Source: Lunatimonas lonarensis (lineage in GTDB: Bacteria > Bacteroidota > Bacteroidia > Cytophagales > Cyclobacteriaceae). From it: a stretch of DNA of 64,000 nt. Position numbers and translations under genes: made by a program. The stretch covers positions 62,001-126,000 of the forward strand of contig NZ_AQHR01000110.1 of assembly GCF_000390185.1 (NCBI RefSeq). Direction: 5' to 3'. Below, piece after piece: positions 1-8,269 of the stretch (within the stretch, counting starts at the first letter, position 1; the number at the start of each line of letters is the position of its first letter). The notes below the pieces were generated by a model. The model was not told the DNA's origin. It searched no databases and saw only the letters and a program-made list of their open reading frames with translations.

Positions 1-1008
1 GAAGTACTAAACGACTACGGAACGGTAAAATACTTCGGGGTAAACACCTTTACGACCGGGATATTCAGGGCCTGGTTTTCGATGGGGGATGCATCAACCG
101 CAATCTACTTGGCGGCGATCCTGATGGTTATGGTCTTTGTAATCCTGTACCTGGAAAGCCTGCAACGTGGCAACCGACGGTTTACACACGGAAATGGCAT
201 GAGTAAGCCCTTGGTACGACTTCAGGCTAGTACCGCCCAAAAGTGGGTGTTTATATCCATCTGTTCAGGCGTGTTTCTCGTTAGTTTTTTGGTTCCCTTT
301 TTTCAGATTCTTTACTGGGTATACCTGACATATGCAAAGGTTATGGATTGGAATTTCCTTTTGTTGGTGTTCCGTAGTTTTAGTTTGGCTGCCGGTGCAG
401 GCGTGATTATCGCCGTTTTGTCTGTTGTGCTCTTATACAGCCTTCGCCTAAGCCCGTTCAAATGGCTCAAAAACATCACGCGGATTTCTATCTTGGGATA
501 CGCCATTCCCGGTGCCGTGATTGCGGTGGGAATCATGGTTCCCCTGCTGGCGATAGATCACTGGATTATCGATAGCCCTTCGTTTACCCGTACCAGTTTG
601 GTCATTTCCGGAACCCTGCTTGCCTTGGTCTTTGCCTATGTGGTCCGATTCATGGCAGTAGGGTACAACCCCATCGACTCGGGCTTCCAAAAGATCGGGA
701 TTCATGTGAATGAAGCCAGCAGGCTACTGGGAAAAGGGACCGCAAAAACGCTGTGGAAGGTCGATTTGCCGCTGATCAAAACAAGTCTGGTAAGTGGCAT
801 ATTACTGGTCTTTGTGGATGTTTTAAAAGAATTACCCTTAACTTTGATCCTTCGTCCGTTTAACTATCATACGCTGGCCACGAAAGCCTTTGATATGGCT
901 ACCAACGAGATGATAGCCGAGTCGGCAAATGCTTCCTTGATCATTATTTTGACGGGCATAGTGCCCATCATCTTCCTAAACAGGCTGATCAGAAGCAAGT
1001 ATGTATAA
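1..1008 (+). CDS. fbpB: Ferric iron ABC transporter permease, C-terminal part
   Basis: The frame is open from base 1, so the gene begins upstream of the window; about 335 residues are visible. It is an integral inner-membrane permease with at least six hydrophobic segments and the cytoplasmic EAA loop that docks the ATPase (EASRLLGKGT...LPL, about 100 residues before the end). The family (FbpB/AfuB) usually carries two fused permease halves, and what is seen is mostly the second half. It is followed after 20 bases by its probable ATPase in the same orientation, as in FbpABC ferric iron importers. The substrate is inferred from family resemblance; other small ions or solutes are possible. The ATG at 82 is internal and not the true start. 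Confidence 0.85.
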   Translation, partial: EVLNDYGTVKYFGVNTFTTGIFRAWFSMGDASTAIYLAAILMVMVFVILYLESLQRGNRRFTHGNGMSKPLVRLQASTAQKWVFISICSGVFLVSFLVPFFQILYWVYLTYAKVMDWNFLLLVFRSFSLAAGAGVIIAVLSVVLLYSLRLSPFKWLKNITRISILGYAIPGAVIAVGIMVPLLAIDHWIIDSPSFTRTSLVISGTLLALVFAYVVRFMAVGYNPIDSGFQKIGIHVNEASRLLGKGTAKTLWKVDLPLIKTSLVSGILLVFVDVLKELPLTLILRPFNYHTLATKAFDMATNEMIAESANASLIIILTGIVPIIFLNRLIRSKYV

Positions 1009-1028
1009 GGAAACGAGGGTAATGCTGA

Positions 1029-2063
1029 ATGACCATATTAGAGCTTCATCGCGTACATAAAAAATATTTACAAACCGATCAGTTTGCCGTCAACGATGTG
1101 TCGTTCCAGGTGGATAAGGGCGAGATCCTGTCCCTCGTGGGTGAGAGTGGTTCCGGCAAGACTACCCTGCTTCGGCTTATAGCCGGATTGGAACACCCCG
1201 ACAGCGGGTACATCTCCCTCGCCGGCCAAAAGATTGTGGAGGGGAAAAAGTCAGTTCCCGCAAACAAGCGAAACGTGGGCATGGTTTTTCAAGACTACGC
1301 CCTTTTTCCCCACCTAACCTTGCTGGACAACGTGAAATTCGGTCTCAAGGGCAAAGTTTCCGACCCCGATAAATTGGCGAAAGACACCCTATCTCTGGTA
1401 GGACTTTCCGAGAATTTCAGCAAATACCCCCATCAGCTTTCAGGCGGGCAACAGCAACGGGTAGCGTTGGCGAGAGCTATTGCCCCGAGTCCGTCCATCC
1501 TGCTAATGGATGAGCCCTTTAGCAATTTGGACACCATCCTGAAAGACCAAGTTCGGGAAGAGATTCGCCAGATCATCAAAAACACCGGTGTGACGGCCAT
1601 ATTTGTAACCCACGATACCAGGGATGCGCTTTCTACCTCAGACCGTATCGCCATATTGCACAAAGGCTATCTGCAGCAGATCGATACTCCCAGAAACCTC
1701 TATGAGTTTCCCGTCAACGGCTATGTCGCCAATTTTTTTGGGAGACGGAATGAGTTGTTGGCTACGCCTACCAAGGAGGGTTTTTATTCCGGCTTTGGAT
1801 TTATTCCAGACGAGCGGTCCAGGCTCTTTTATAGCCAGGTGCGACTTTGTTTTCGACCCGAAAATGTGCGGGTAGAAAAAACCGACCAGCAATCCATGTG
1901 CGGAAAGCTACTTAAGAGCACCTATTTTGGCGACCACCAACTGCTCAAGATCCAAGACGAAGAAGGCAAGACCATCAAGGTCAGGGCAAACGCCCATACG
2001 ATTTTTGAGCGGGACGCCCTTATCTTCTTTACAGTGAAGCAGTTTCAGGTGGAGGAAATCTGA
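1029..2063 (+). CDS. fbpC: ABC transporter ATP-binding protein, FbpC-like
   Basis: A 344-aa ATPase that powers the preceding permease. Visible motifs: Walker A GESGSGKT (residues 38-45), Q-loop VFQDY (about 86-90), signature LSGGQ (137-141), Walker B ILLMDEP (157-163) and the H-loop histidine at about 195. Residues about 240-344 form the C-terminal regulatory (TOBE/OBP-like) extension typical of the Fbp/Pot/Mal ATPases. The length fits FbpC (about 350 aa). It is probably cotranscribed with the permease gene. No periplasmic binding protein gene is visible; it may lie to the left of the window. Confidence 0.85.
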   Translation: MTILELHRVHKKYLQTDQFAVNDVSFQVDKGEILSLVGESGSGKTTLLRLIAGLEHPDSGYISLAGQKIVEGKKSVPANKRNVGMVFQDYALFPHLTLLDNVKFGLKGKVSDPDKLAKDTLSLVGLSENFSKYPHQLSGGQQQRVALARAIAPSPSILLMDEPFSNLDTILKDQVREEIRQIIKNTGVTAIFVTHDTRDALSTSDRIAILHKGYLQQIDTPRNLYEFPVNGYVANFFGRRNELLATPTKEGFYSGFGFIPDERSRLFYSQVRLCFRPENVRVEKTDQQSMCGKLLKSTYFGDHQLLKIQDEEGKTIKVRANAHTIFERDALIFFTVKQFQVEEI

Positions 2064-2176
2064 ACCAACTACGGCTGTACCCCTGCTTATATGTAGGTCT
2101 AGATTGTGCCCGTTGGTTTTAGGAGTCGGAAATAATTGTTAACTTCCTCCATTAAACGGGCTAACCATAGGAAGAA

Positions 2177-2929
2177 ATGAAGATTAATTATCCGTACCAT
2201 CGCTTTTGCTGCACAATGCTATCTGCTTCCCTGATTTTTTCGGGATGCAACTCTAGCACGGAAAGGACTGACCACAACGACCGTAGCAGTGGATTCATCC
2301 CCAACCCCATCGTGGTAGCCGAAAAGCCGATCGCTGTTCTAAAGCCCGGTGACGCTGCACCCGATTTTGAGCTGCCGGGCGTTGATGGCAGGAACTATTC
2401 CCTATCCGATTTTGATGGGGATGTGCTCGTCATCAATTTCACCTGCAACCATTGCCCCACGGCACAGGCCTATGAGGAGCGGTTCAACAAGCTCGTGGCA
2501 GACTATGGCGATAAAGGCGTAGACTTTCTGGCCATTTCCCCCAATAGCCCAATTGCTGTACTGCCCGAAGAGCTTGGCTACACCGATCTGAACGACGATT
2601 TCGAATCAATGAAAATTCGGGCCAAGGACATGGACTACCGCTTTCCCTACCTATACGATGGGGACAAGCACCATTTTTCTACCCTATATGGCCCCACTGC
2701 AACTCCTCATGTGTTCGTTTTTGACAAAAACCGCAAACTCACCTATCAAGGCCGAATAGACGCCTCCGAAAAACCGGGAACGGGACAGTCCGAGGACTTG
2801 ATCTATGCGATCGAACAAACTTTGGCCGGAAATGCCCTAGCTGCTGACCGCGCCGTCACTCCTGCCTTTGGCTGTTCCATCAAGTGGGCCTGGAAAAACG
2901 AGTGGACCATCAAGGTAAACGAAGACTGA
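2177..2929 (+). CDS. Redoxin-domain lipoprotein (AhpC/TSA-like)
   Basis: A 250-aa exported thioredoxin-fold protein. A lipobox ends at Cys24 (LIFSGC), so it should be anchored to a membrane on the periplasmic side. The redoxin domain starts at about residue 55 (PGDAAPDFELPG), with a CNHC active-site pair at 90-93, the pattern of the PRX-like family that resembles AhpC/TSA. Its stop is directly followed, in the +1 frame, by a second thioredoxin-like domain (2949-3380). Proteins that join these two domains are, as far as I recall, known in this phylum, so this may be the 5' half of a frameshifted gene. The role is presumably thiol-disulfide or peroxide chemistry in the envelope; the partner is unknown. 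Confidence 0.75.
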   Translation: MKINYPYHRFCCTMLSASLIFSGCNSSTERTDHNDRSSGFIPNPIVVAEKPIAVLKPGDAAPDFELPGVDGRNYSLSDFDGDVLVINFTCNHCPTAQAYEERFNKLVADYGDKGVDFLAISPNSPIAVLPEELGYTDLNDDFESMKIRAKDMDYRFPYLYDGDKHHFSTLYGPTATPHVFVFDKNRKLTYQGRIDASEKPGTGQSEDLIYAIEQTLAGNALAADRAVTPAFGCSIKWAWKNEWTIKVNED

Positions 2930-2948
2930 AAAAAAGAAAGACGTAACC

Positions 2949-3380
2949 TTGGAAAAGCTGGATCTGGATAAGTTGGGCGCTTTGCTTCAAAACCCCAGCG
3001 GAAACCTTCTCTTAGTCAACTTCTGGGCCACCTGGTTCGGCCCCTGCATCGTCGAGTATCCCGAGTTTATCGAAATTCAGCGTATGTATGGTGACCGGGA
3101 TTTTGAATTTGCCTCGGTGAGCCTGGATAATCCCGATGCATATGAAAAGGCATTGAAATTCCTGAAAAACAAGCATTCCGCCACAAGAAACTATTTGGTG
3201 GACCACGAAGACAAGTATGCCATCATCGAGGTGGTAAAGAATGACTGGGACGGTAGCCTACCCCTGACGCTCCTGATCGAACCCGGCGGAAAGGTATATG
3301 AACGAATCCCCGGTACCATTGATCCACTTGACCTACGGCGGAAGATAGTCGATCACCCGATGATGGGAAGGTATTATTAG
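2949..3380 (+). CDS. TlpA-like thioredoxin domain, degenerate active site, probably split from the upstream gene
   Basis: A 143-aa TlpA/thioredoxin-like fold with no signal peptide, starting at a TTG. The active-site stretch reads WATWFGPC where the family has WATWCGPC: the first catalytic cysteine is replaced by Phe (TTC for TGC, one base), so dithiol exchange is unlikely. The frame stays open upstream through the stop codon of the preceding redoxin gene (TGA at 2927), and an A7 run sits at 2929-2935. Deleting one base or adding two there would fuse both into one protein of about 400 aa. I infer either a pseudogene or a naturally split gene; a sequencing error in the A run is also possible. 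Confidence 0.6.
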   Translation: MEKLDLDKLGALLQNPSGNLLLVNFWATWFGPCIVEYPEFIEIQRMYGDRDFEFASVSLDNPDAYEKALKFLKNKHSATRNYLVDHEDKYAIIEVVKNDWDGSLPLTLLIEPGGKVYERIPGTIDPLDLRRKIVDHPMMGRYY

Positions 3381-3518
3381 AGGTACATTACTTGGATCAT
3401 CCGGCGCGGCGGGGAACCGTCGAACCCTATTTCGCTTAGCTAGGCAAGCGAAGGAATGGCCTCAGAAAGAATATGCAAAAGGCCGAAGATCATGTTTCTG
3501 AAAGTGGAAAAAATTAGA

Positions 3519-3557
3519 CTGACTGAAATTTTTTTTCAGTCAGGATAAATAAGTTTG
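3519..3557 (+). promoter_or_regulatory. Palindromic operator-promoter, site 1 of 5
   Basis: The inverted repeat CTGACTGAAA (3519-3528) / TTTCAGTCAG (3534-3543) is separated by five T. A Bacteroidetes -7 box, TAAGTTTG, lies at 3550-3557. The gap from the core palindrome end (3541) to the box is 8 nt, identical to the four other sites in this window. The palindrome covers the place where a -33 element would sit. It reads toward the small membrane protein gene at 3648. Confidence 0.75.
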
Positions 3558-3647
3558 CACATAAAACAATCAGGGTGCCACCGATAATCAACGAGGGTAA
3601 CTCGTCTCTAAAGCCTCCTAATTGAAGAAGTTCAAACCTATTCGATA

Positions 3648-3812
3648 ATGGCAAAACTGAATATCGTGCTAGCTTTCATTTGCGCTATGCTTCTCGCCCT
3701 TTCCTTCGTGCTGGTTGTGATTGGTGAGATATCCCTGATCCTATTCGGCCTTGTAGGGCTTTCGTTCACACTCTCGGCCATACACTTTTTTAAAAGAGCC
3801 GCAAACATCTGA
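3648..3812 (+). CDS. Small two-helix membrane protein (54 aa)
   Basis: A short open frame, ATG to TGA, of 54 residues: two hydrophobic helices (about residues 5-25 and 28-48) and a basic C-terminal tail (FFKRAANI). The family is not recognised. Support for a real gene comes from its position downstream of a palindromic promoter (3519-3557) that is shared with other very small membrane-protein genes here, and from a composition typical of membrane proteins. It would lie in the inner membrane with both ends on the same side. No neighbour is cotranscribed, since the next gene is convergent. The function is unknown. Confidence 0.6.
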   Translation: MAKLNIVLAFICAMLLALSFVLVVIGEISLILFGLVGLSFTLSAIHFFKRAANI

Positions 3813-3903
3813 CCAATTCCTTGGCCGGAAATCCCAGCTGTTTCTATATGGAAGGCTTTACATTTACAATGTGTTGTGTTGAAGTTACGATATCTTTCTT
3901 ATC

Positions 3904-5469
3904 TCACCTTACCCTAAAAATCCGCCTCCCCGACCATTCCTGCCCAAACATGTCGGTGGTTTTGATTTCCAAGTAGTAGGTGCCGGGTTGCAGCCCATCC
4001 GGCAACTTAGCCGACCATATATGGAATGAATTGCGGGGCAGATCCATCTTCCAGCCTAAGGCCTCATCGGCCCTCTCGCCCTCCGGCAGTCGCAGATCCA
4101 AAAAGGGACTCAGGCTGTGCATCCATAGATTATAGGGGTCCGGCATGGGGGTAAAATCCATCGGAAGCCAATCCTGCCGACCCGAAACCCGCATTGCTAC
4201 CGTAGAGCGTTGGGAGCCCGAGAAAACGTTGACGATTACATCGGTAGCTTCCAACTCTGCTGCGGGAATGTCGTCGGCAACATAGATATTCATTTGATAA
4301 TCGGCAGATCGTCGGGCAGCTTTAAAACGTAGGGCATAATCCGAACCATCGATGCGCAGGAAGGTGTATCCATTTGGCGCCCCGTCGTTCATCGTAGCGT
4401 GGGGGATGCCGGTTTCATCCTTTAGGCCACACCACCAACTTCCGCTGACAGTGGCATTGATAAAATGGTGATGGGGGTTTTCTCCCTGCCAGCCCATCTC
4501 TTCATCCACAAACACGTGATTCATCGTGTGCGTATGCCCGGAAATAGAGAGAGAATGCGGGAACTGCTCCAGGATCCGGTACATTGCTTCCCGGCCCTCA
4601 GTGCGGATCAGCGGTGCATGCTGTATCAATACAATCAGCTTTTCCTTGGGAACCTCTGCCAGGTAGTTGCGAACAAATGCCAACTGCCGTTCGGAAAAAG
4701 AGGAGGTGTACCTGCCATCCTGCGCGTAGTGGATATCCCTGACCACAACAAATACCGCCCTACCGTATTCAAAGGCATAGGTGCTAGGGCCAAAAAAGCG
4801 CTTGAAGGTACCATCCCGATCCTCGTCCTTCGTCACCTCCCGGTTATGGTCGTGGTTGCCAAATACGTAATACCATGGAATGCCAATTTGGGCGATGGAT
4901 TGGCTTACTTCGGAAAAAAGGGGCGGGTCATCTGCTACAATATCCCCCAGCGTGATGCCAAATGCCGCATCGGTACCTATGCACTCCTCCACGATATCGT
5001 GGCTGATGTAGTTGACCTCTTTCAGTCCCCTCGCCTGCGGGTCGCCAAACAAAAGTACTTCGAATGCTTCCTCTTCTGGCTGAGGAAGCAAGGCGAAGTT
5101 CACTTCTTCGGGCACTGAACCCATCGCGGGTATTCCCGAGACCTCCGTTTGGGGCGATCCTGCGGGCAGATGCCAAAAGTAGTATTGGGGGAGATTTTCT
5201 GAATTATGGGGAACCGAATAACCGCTCGGCTTGATGACGAACAGCTCGCCTGTAGCGTGTACCGGAATCTGATAGAATCCTTTTTCATCCGAACGAGCGA
5301 TACATTCTCCATTGGAGATCAAAACGCCAGAGATTCCGGGTTCATTGGGTTCACGGGTACGGTTGCCATTTAGGTCATGATATATATAGCCCTTTGCGAT
5401 ATCTTGGGCAGGGCTGGATAGGGACGATCCAACTAGTGTCAAAACTGCCAAACATCGGATTATTTGCAT
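3904..5469 (-). CDS. Secreted calcineurin-like metallophosphoesterase
   Basis: A 521-aa protein with a Sec signal peptide (cleavage near residue 21, SSPAQ). The N-terminal domain is a SdrD-B-like, carboxypeptidase-regulatory-like beta domain (about 25-130; YHDLNGNRTREPNEPG). The central Metallophos domain carries the metal-site motifs FGDPQ (about 141-145), LGD (174-176), GNHDH (204-208), QHAP (about 283) and GHTH (about 311). The C-terminal beta domain (about 370-521) matches the C-terminal extension of this secreted family. It probably hydrolyses phosphoesters in the periplasm or outside; the substrate is unknown. It is monocistronic, between a convergent small gene and a divergent ECF sigma operon. 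Confidence 0.85.
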   Translation of the reverse strand: MQIIRCLAVLTLVGSSLSSPAQDIAKGYIYHDLNGNRTREPNEPGISGVLISNGECIARSDEKGFYQIPVHATGELFVIKPSGYSVPHNSENLPQYYFWHLPAGSPQTEVSGIPAMGSVPEEVNFALLPQPEEEAFEVLLFGDPQARGLKEVNYISHDIVEECIGTDAAFGITLGDIVADDPPLFSEVSQSIAQIGIPWYYVFGNHDHNREVTKDEDRDGTFKRFFGPSTYAFEYGRAVFVVVRDIHYAQDGRYTSSFSERQLAFVRNYLAEVPKEKLIVLIQHAPLIRTEGREAMYRILEQFPHSLSISGHTHTMNHVFVDEEMGWQGENPHHHFINATVSGSWWCGLKDETGIPHATMNDGAPNGYTFLRIDGSDYALRFKAARRSADYQMNIYVADDIPAAELEATDVIVNVFSGSQRSTVAMRVSGRQDWLPMDFTPMPDPYNLWMHSLSPFLDLRLPEGERADEALGWKMDLPRNSFHIWSAKLPDGLQPGTYYLEIKTTDMFGQEWSGRRIFRVR

Positions 5470-5620
5470 TTAATTGATTGTGACGATATAATTGTATGAA
5501 CTGTCTAAGTCATGGATAGGACTACTCTGGATTGACAAATTATCGACAGAGACCTCTTAGCAACGTTTTTTTTAAACCACTTCCAACCTTTGTGAACCAA
5601 ATAGGCTCTTTAATACGCAT

Positions 5621-6157
5621 ATGGTAAAGCACTACTTGAACGAGGACGAACTGGTTAAAGCTTGCAAGGAGCAGGATCCGCAGGCTCAGTTTGCGCTTTT
5701 CGAGAAATACAAGGTGGCCATGTTTAATTTAATCTACAGGATATGCAATGACTATGATCGATCCAACGATCATTTGCAAGAGGGCTTTATTGACGTATTT
5801 AGAAACATAAAGCACTTTCGTCAAGAGTCTACGCTGGGGGCATGGATCAAAATAATCATGGTTCGAAAGGCACTAAGGGAAATCCGAACTGAGAGCAGAC
5901 TTGACCATTCCCATGACCAAATCCAATCTAATGATTTCATGATAGATCAATGGATAGATGCTGAAACATTGGATAAGGCTATCCGAAAACTGCCTGAATC
6001 AAGTAGGACGGTATTTGTTTTATATGAAATCGAGGGCTATTCCCACAAGGAAATTGCCAATATGCTGAAGGTAAGTGAAGGCACCTCCAAATCCCAGCTT
6101 CATTATGCGAAAAAGAGCCTTCAAAAGACACTCAGCAAAAATTACCACGCCAAATGA
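5621..6157 (+). CDS. ECF RNA polymerase sigma factor
   Basis: A 178-aa sigma-70 family protein without domains 1 and 3. Region 2 is at about residues 25-90 (core FEKYKVAMFNLIYRI, then DVFRNIKHFR) and region 4 at about 120-172, with the helix-turn-helix HKEIANMLKVSEGTSKSQ. The length is normal for extracytoplasmic-function sigma factors. The next gene overlaps it by four bases (ATGA at 6154-6157) and encodes a single-pass membrane protein, the usual place for a cognate anti-sigma. A secreted protein follows, so the operon probably senses an envelope signal. The target promoters are not evident. Confidence 0.9.
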   Translation: MVKHYLNEDELVKACKEQDPQAQFALFEKYKVAMFNLIYRICNDYDRSNDHLQEGFIDVFRNIKHFRQESTLGAWIKIIMVRKALREIRTESRLDHSHDQIQSNDFMIDQWIDAETLDKAIRKLPESSRTVFVLYEIEGYSHKEIANMLKVSEGTSKSQLHYAKKSLQKTLSKNYHAK

Positions 6158-6891
6158 ACAATCCTAAAGACAATCCCAAGAGTAATCGTTGGCAAGGAAG
6201 CTTGCCAGAGCATTTTCCGGATGAAAAAATCTGGGCGAGTCTAATGGCGAGTCGTTGCCTAGAAAGCCAAGTTGCAGGGCTAAAAGGAATAATGCCCATT
6301 TATGCCCCGAAGGAGGATCTATGGGCAGGAATAGAACGGGAACTTTCGCGAAAAAACCGGTTTAGGGCATTTTTTCGGATTTCGGCCGCTGCCATGTTAG
6401 TGGTTGGATTTTGGGGAATCAACCAGCTAGCTAACCGGCAGACATACGATACGGCGGATTTTCTGATAACCCAGGTTTCTAATGACAACACGATTGACCC
6501 GATCCCCCTGAAGATTGAATTACCAGGGCCGGATCCAAAGATCTATCCGTCTCAAAAAGACCGAAAAAAATACCAGCCCATCTCCGCCGAAATGATCGAA
6601 AAGGTAGGAATGCCCCTTGACATTGAAATCCTAAAAACTCGCATCGAAGTCATTGAGCTTACGGAACCTCCTCTGCCTGCAACAATGGAAATTGATCAGC
6701 CCATGTTGAGAAGAAAGAAGACCGTGGCGGTCGTTTGGGAAGTGCCTATTCGTAAGGTCAGAATCGAGGGCTTGGAAGTTGAACTTTCTGATAAGGAACT
6801 GGCCGCCATCCAAGAAATTAAGATGAGAAAAAAGGGTAAACTCCGAATCCAAATAAACTCATTGTCTGCCCGTCTGTATGAAAAGGAGTAA
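6154..6891 (+). CDS. Single-pass membrane protein, probable anti-sigma factor
   Basis: A 245-aa protein translationally coupled to the ECF sigma gene. Residues 1-70 are hydrophilic and presumably cytoplasmic; one membrane helix lies at about 73-93 (RISAAAMLVVGFWGINQLA); the rest is a charged, Lys/Glu-rich periplasmic part with no recognised domain. No zinc-type anti-sigma motif (HxxxCxxC) is visible. The anti-sigma role is inferred from coupling and topology only. It may instead be a partner of the secreted protein encoded 57 bases downstream. Confidence 0.65.
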   Translation: MNNPKDNPKSNRWQGSLPEHFPDEKIWASLMASRCLESQVAGLKGIMPIYAPKEDLWAGIERELSRKNRFRAFFRISAAAMLVVGFWGINQLANRQTYDTADFLITQVSNDNTIDPIPLKIELPGPDPKIYPSQKDRKKYQPISAEMIEKVGMPLDIEILKTRIEVIELTEPPLPATMEIDQPMLRRKKTVAVVWEVPIRKVRIEGLEVELSDKELAAIQEIKMRKKGKLRIQINSLSARLYEKE

Positions 6892-6948
6892 TTCAAACTA
6901 ACGAGGTACTTCATACAGGAATATTACAACCTAAAAGAGACATATCCA

Positions 6949-7704
6949 ATGAAAAAACTTCTGATTCTTGCCCTTGTTTGCGGTACCACTCAACTGGCCT
7001 ATGCGCAAATCATCGAAGACAATACACCCAGATACATAAACTCATTCAAGCGTTTTATAGAATCCAATCCGCTGTATTTTAGCGATACGTTGGAATTCAT
7101 TCTGCCAAATGCATCTGCTGTAATGGTCTATTTTAATCCTGATGACTATCACTCGGAGGAAATTGAGGAAAAAATAGCTGCTTCGCTAAAGTATGCGGTT
7201 AACTTTCCGGAGCAGGAGGTAAGGAATTACTACCTACACCCAAGCTTTTGGGAAAGCCAATTGGACTTTGTAAGAAATGATATCAAAAAAAAGTATGCGG
7301 TGCATAGAGTGGGTTACACGTTGGGAATACCCGTTGGTTTAGATTTTGTCGGTGGTAGATTTGCTCCTGAAATGGGTTTTCGGATAATGGCTGACTTGAA
7401 AACGTTCGGTTTTGGAGCCTCCGTTACGAACACAAGCTTCTTTACGGAAAAGACAGCAGGTGGCGTGATCGTACACCATAACCCGTTCATGAATCTTGAA
7501 TTTGATTTGAATCCCTACAAACGAGCCACAAGCACTATTCAAGCTGGCTATTTGCTCCAAAGTTCCGGCCCGATTTTTTTGGGTGATACGTTTCGAATAG
7601 CCTATAGATCCCATGTTAGAGGAAATATTCAGCTAAACGCTGGACTTATCTTCACCAATAATGTGAGCACCGTTTTACCTATGGTAGGTATCCGGTTTTT
7701 TTAG
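6949..7704 (+). CDS. Secreted protein, probable outer-membrane beta barrel, ECF-operon member
   Basis: A 251-aa protein with a clear Sec signal peptide (cleavage after about residue 19, LAYAQ). The N-terminal half (20-110) is acidic and soluble-looking; the second half has alternating Gly/aromatic strands (VGYTLGIPVGLDFVGG, FGFGASV) and ends in VGIRFF, a terminal aromatic pattern typical of outer-membrane barrels. It is the third gene of the ECF sigma operon. No specific family is recognised. It may be the structural product or the envelope sensor of this operon. Confidence 0.6.
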   Translation: MKKLLILALVCGTTQLAYAQIIEDNTPRYINSFKRFIESNPLYFSDTLEFILPNASAVMVYFNPDDYHSEEIEEKIAASLKYAVNFPEQEVRNYYLHPSFWESQLDFVRNDIKKKYAVHRVGYTLGIPVGLDFVGGRFAPEMGFRIMADLKTFGFGASVTNTSFFTEKTAGGVIVHHNPFMNLEFDLNPYKRATSTIQAGYLLQSSGPIFLGDTFRIAYRSHVRGNIQLNAGLIFTNNVSTVLPMVGIRFF

Positions 7705-7799
7705 AACCAGTACCCTTGGGTTGCCGGATTTAGAAAAAGTGATGGCAACCAAAAGGCGGTTGAAGCCAGTGTTTCCCTAGTTGCCGACGATTTTTTAAC

Positions 7800-7836
7800 G
7801 CAAAAAACCATCCAAGAAGCCTGGATGGTTTTACTG
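7800..7836. terminator. Bidirectional hairpin terminator
   Basis: The perfect 8-bp stem AACCATCC (7806-7813) / GGATGGTT (7823-7830) is preceded by A-rich and followed by T-rich sequence. It sits between the convergent ECF operon and the CsbD gene and can serve both. Confidence 0.7.
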
Positions 7837-7889
7837 GTTTGGAATAACCTAATTTACACACTTACTATATAACCAATGAAAATTCGTAG

Positions 7890-8081
7890 TTACAGACTGT
7901 CAATGAATTTCTTCACCTCTTCTTTGGACTGACCCGTTTTTTTCTGGATTTGGCCTACCAATTCGTCTTCCTGCCCTTCGGCAAAAACCAAGTCGTCGTC
8001 GGTAAGTTCCGCATACTCTTGCTTCAGCTTACCCTTTACCATGTTCCAGTTTCCTTTGATTTTATCTGCTAATGCACTCAT
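7890..8081 (-). CDS. CsbD family stress-response protein
   Basis: A 63-aa charged helical protein that matches the CsbD fold over its length (ADKIKGNWNMVKGKLKQ, then DDLVFAEGQEDELVG and IQKKTGQSKEEV). CsbD-like proteins are induced by general, osmotic or phosphate stress; their molecular function is unknown. It is cytoplasmic and probably monocistronic, with a terminator downstream at 7800-7836. It lies beside a large two-component cluster and about 4 kb from another small stress-type gene (11946). No clear promoter box could be assigned upstream. Confidence 0.9.
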   Translation of the reverse strand: MSALADKIKGNWNMVKGKLKQEYAELTDDDLVFAEGQEDELVGQIQKKTGQSKEEVKKFIDSL

Positions 8082-8269
8082 TGTATTGTTGGTTTAGTGT
8101 TGGAAATAATTTCGGTTACACTAGTCCATACATTATGCCCAATACCTAGACGGAGCAGTTTTTTATTTTAAGTGGTTGATAATCAGATATTAAAAAACTG
8201 AGTGGTTCTTTTTAAATTAGAGCTATTACCCTCAGACTAGGAATATTGTGCCACACTATGGGGAATTGA

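Noticed and set aside
4465-5118. A 217-aa open frame on the plus strand
   Set aside because: Antisense to the metallophosphoesterase, whose active-site motifs are complete.
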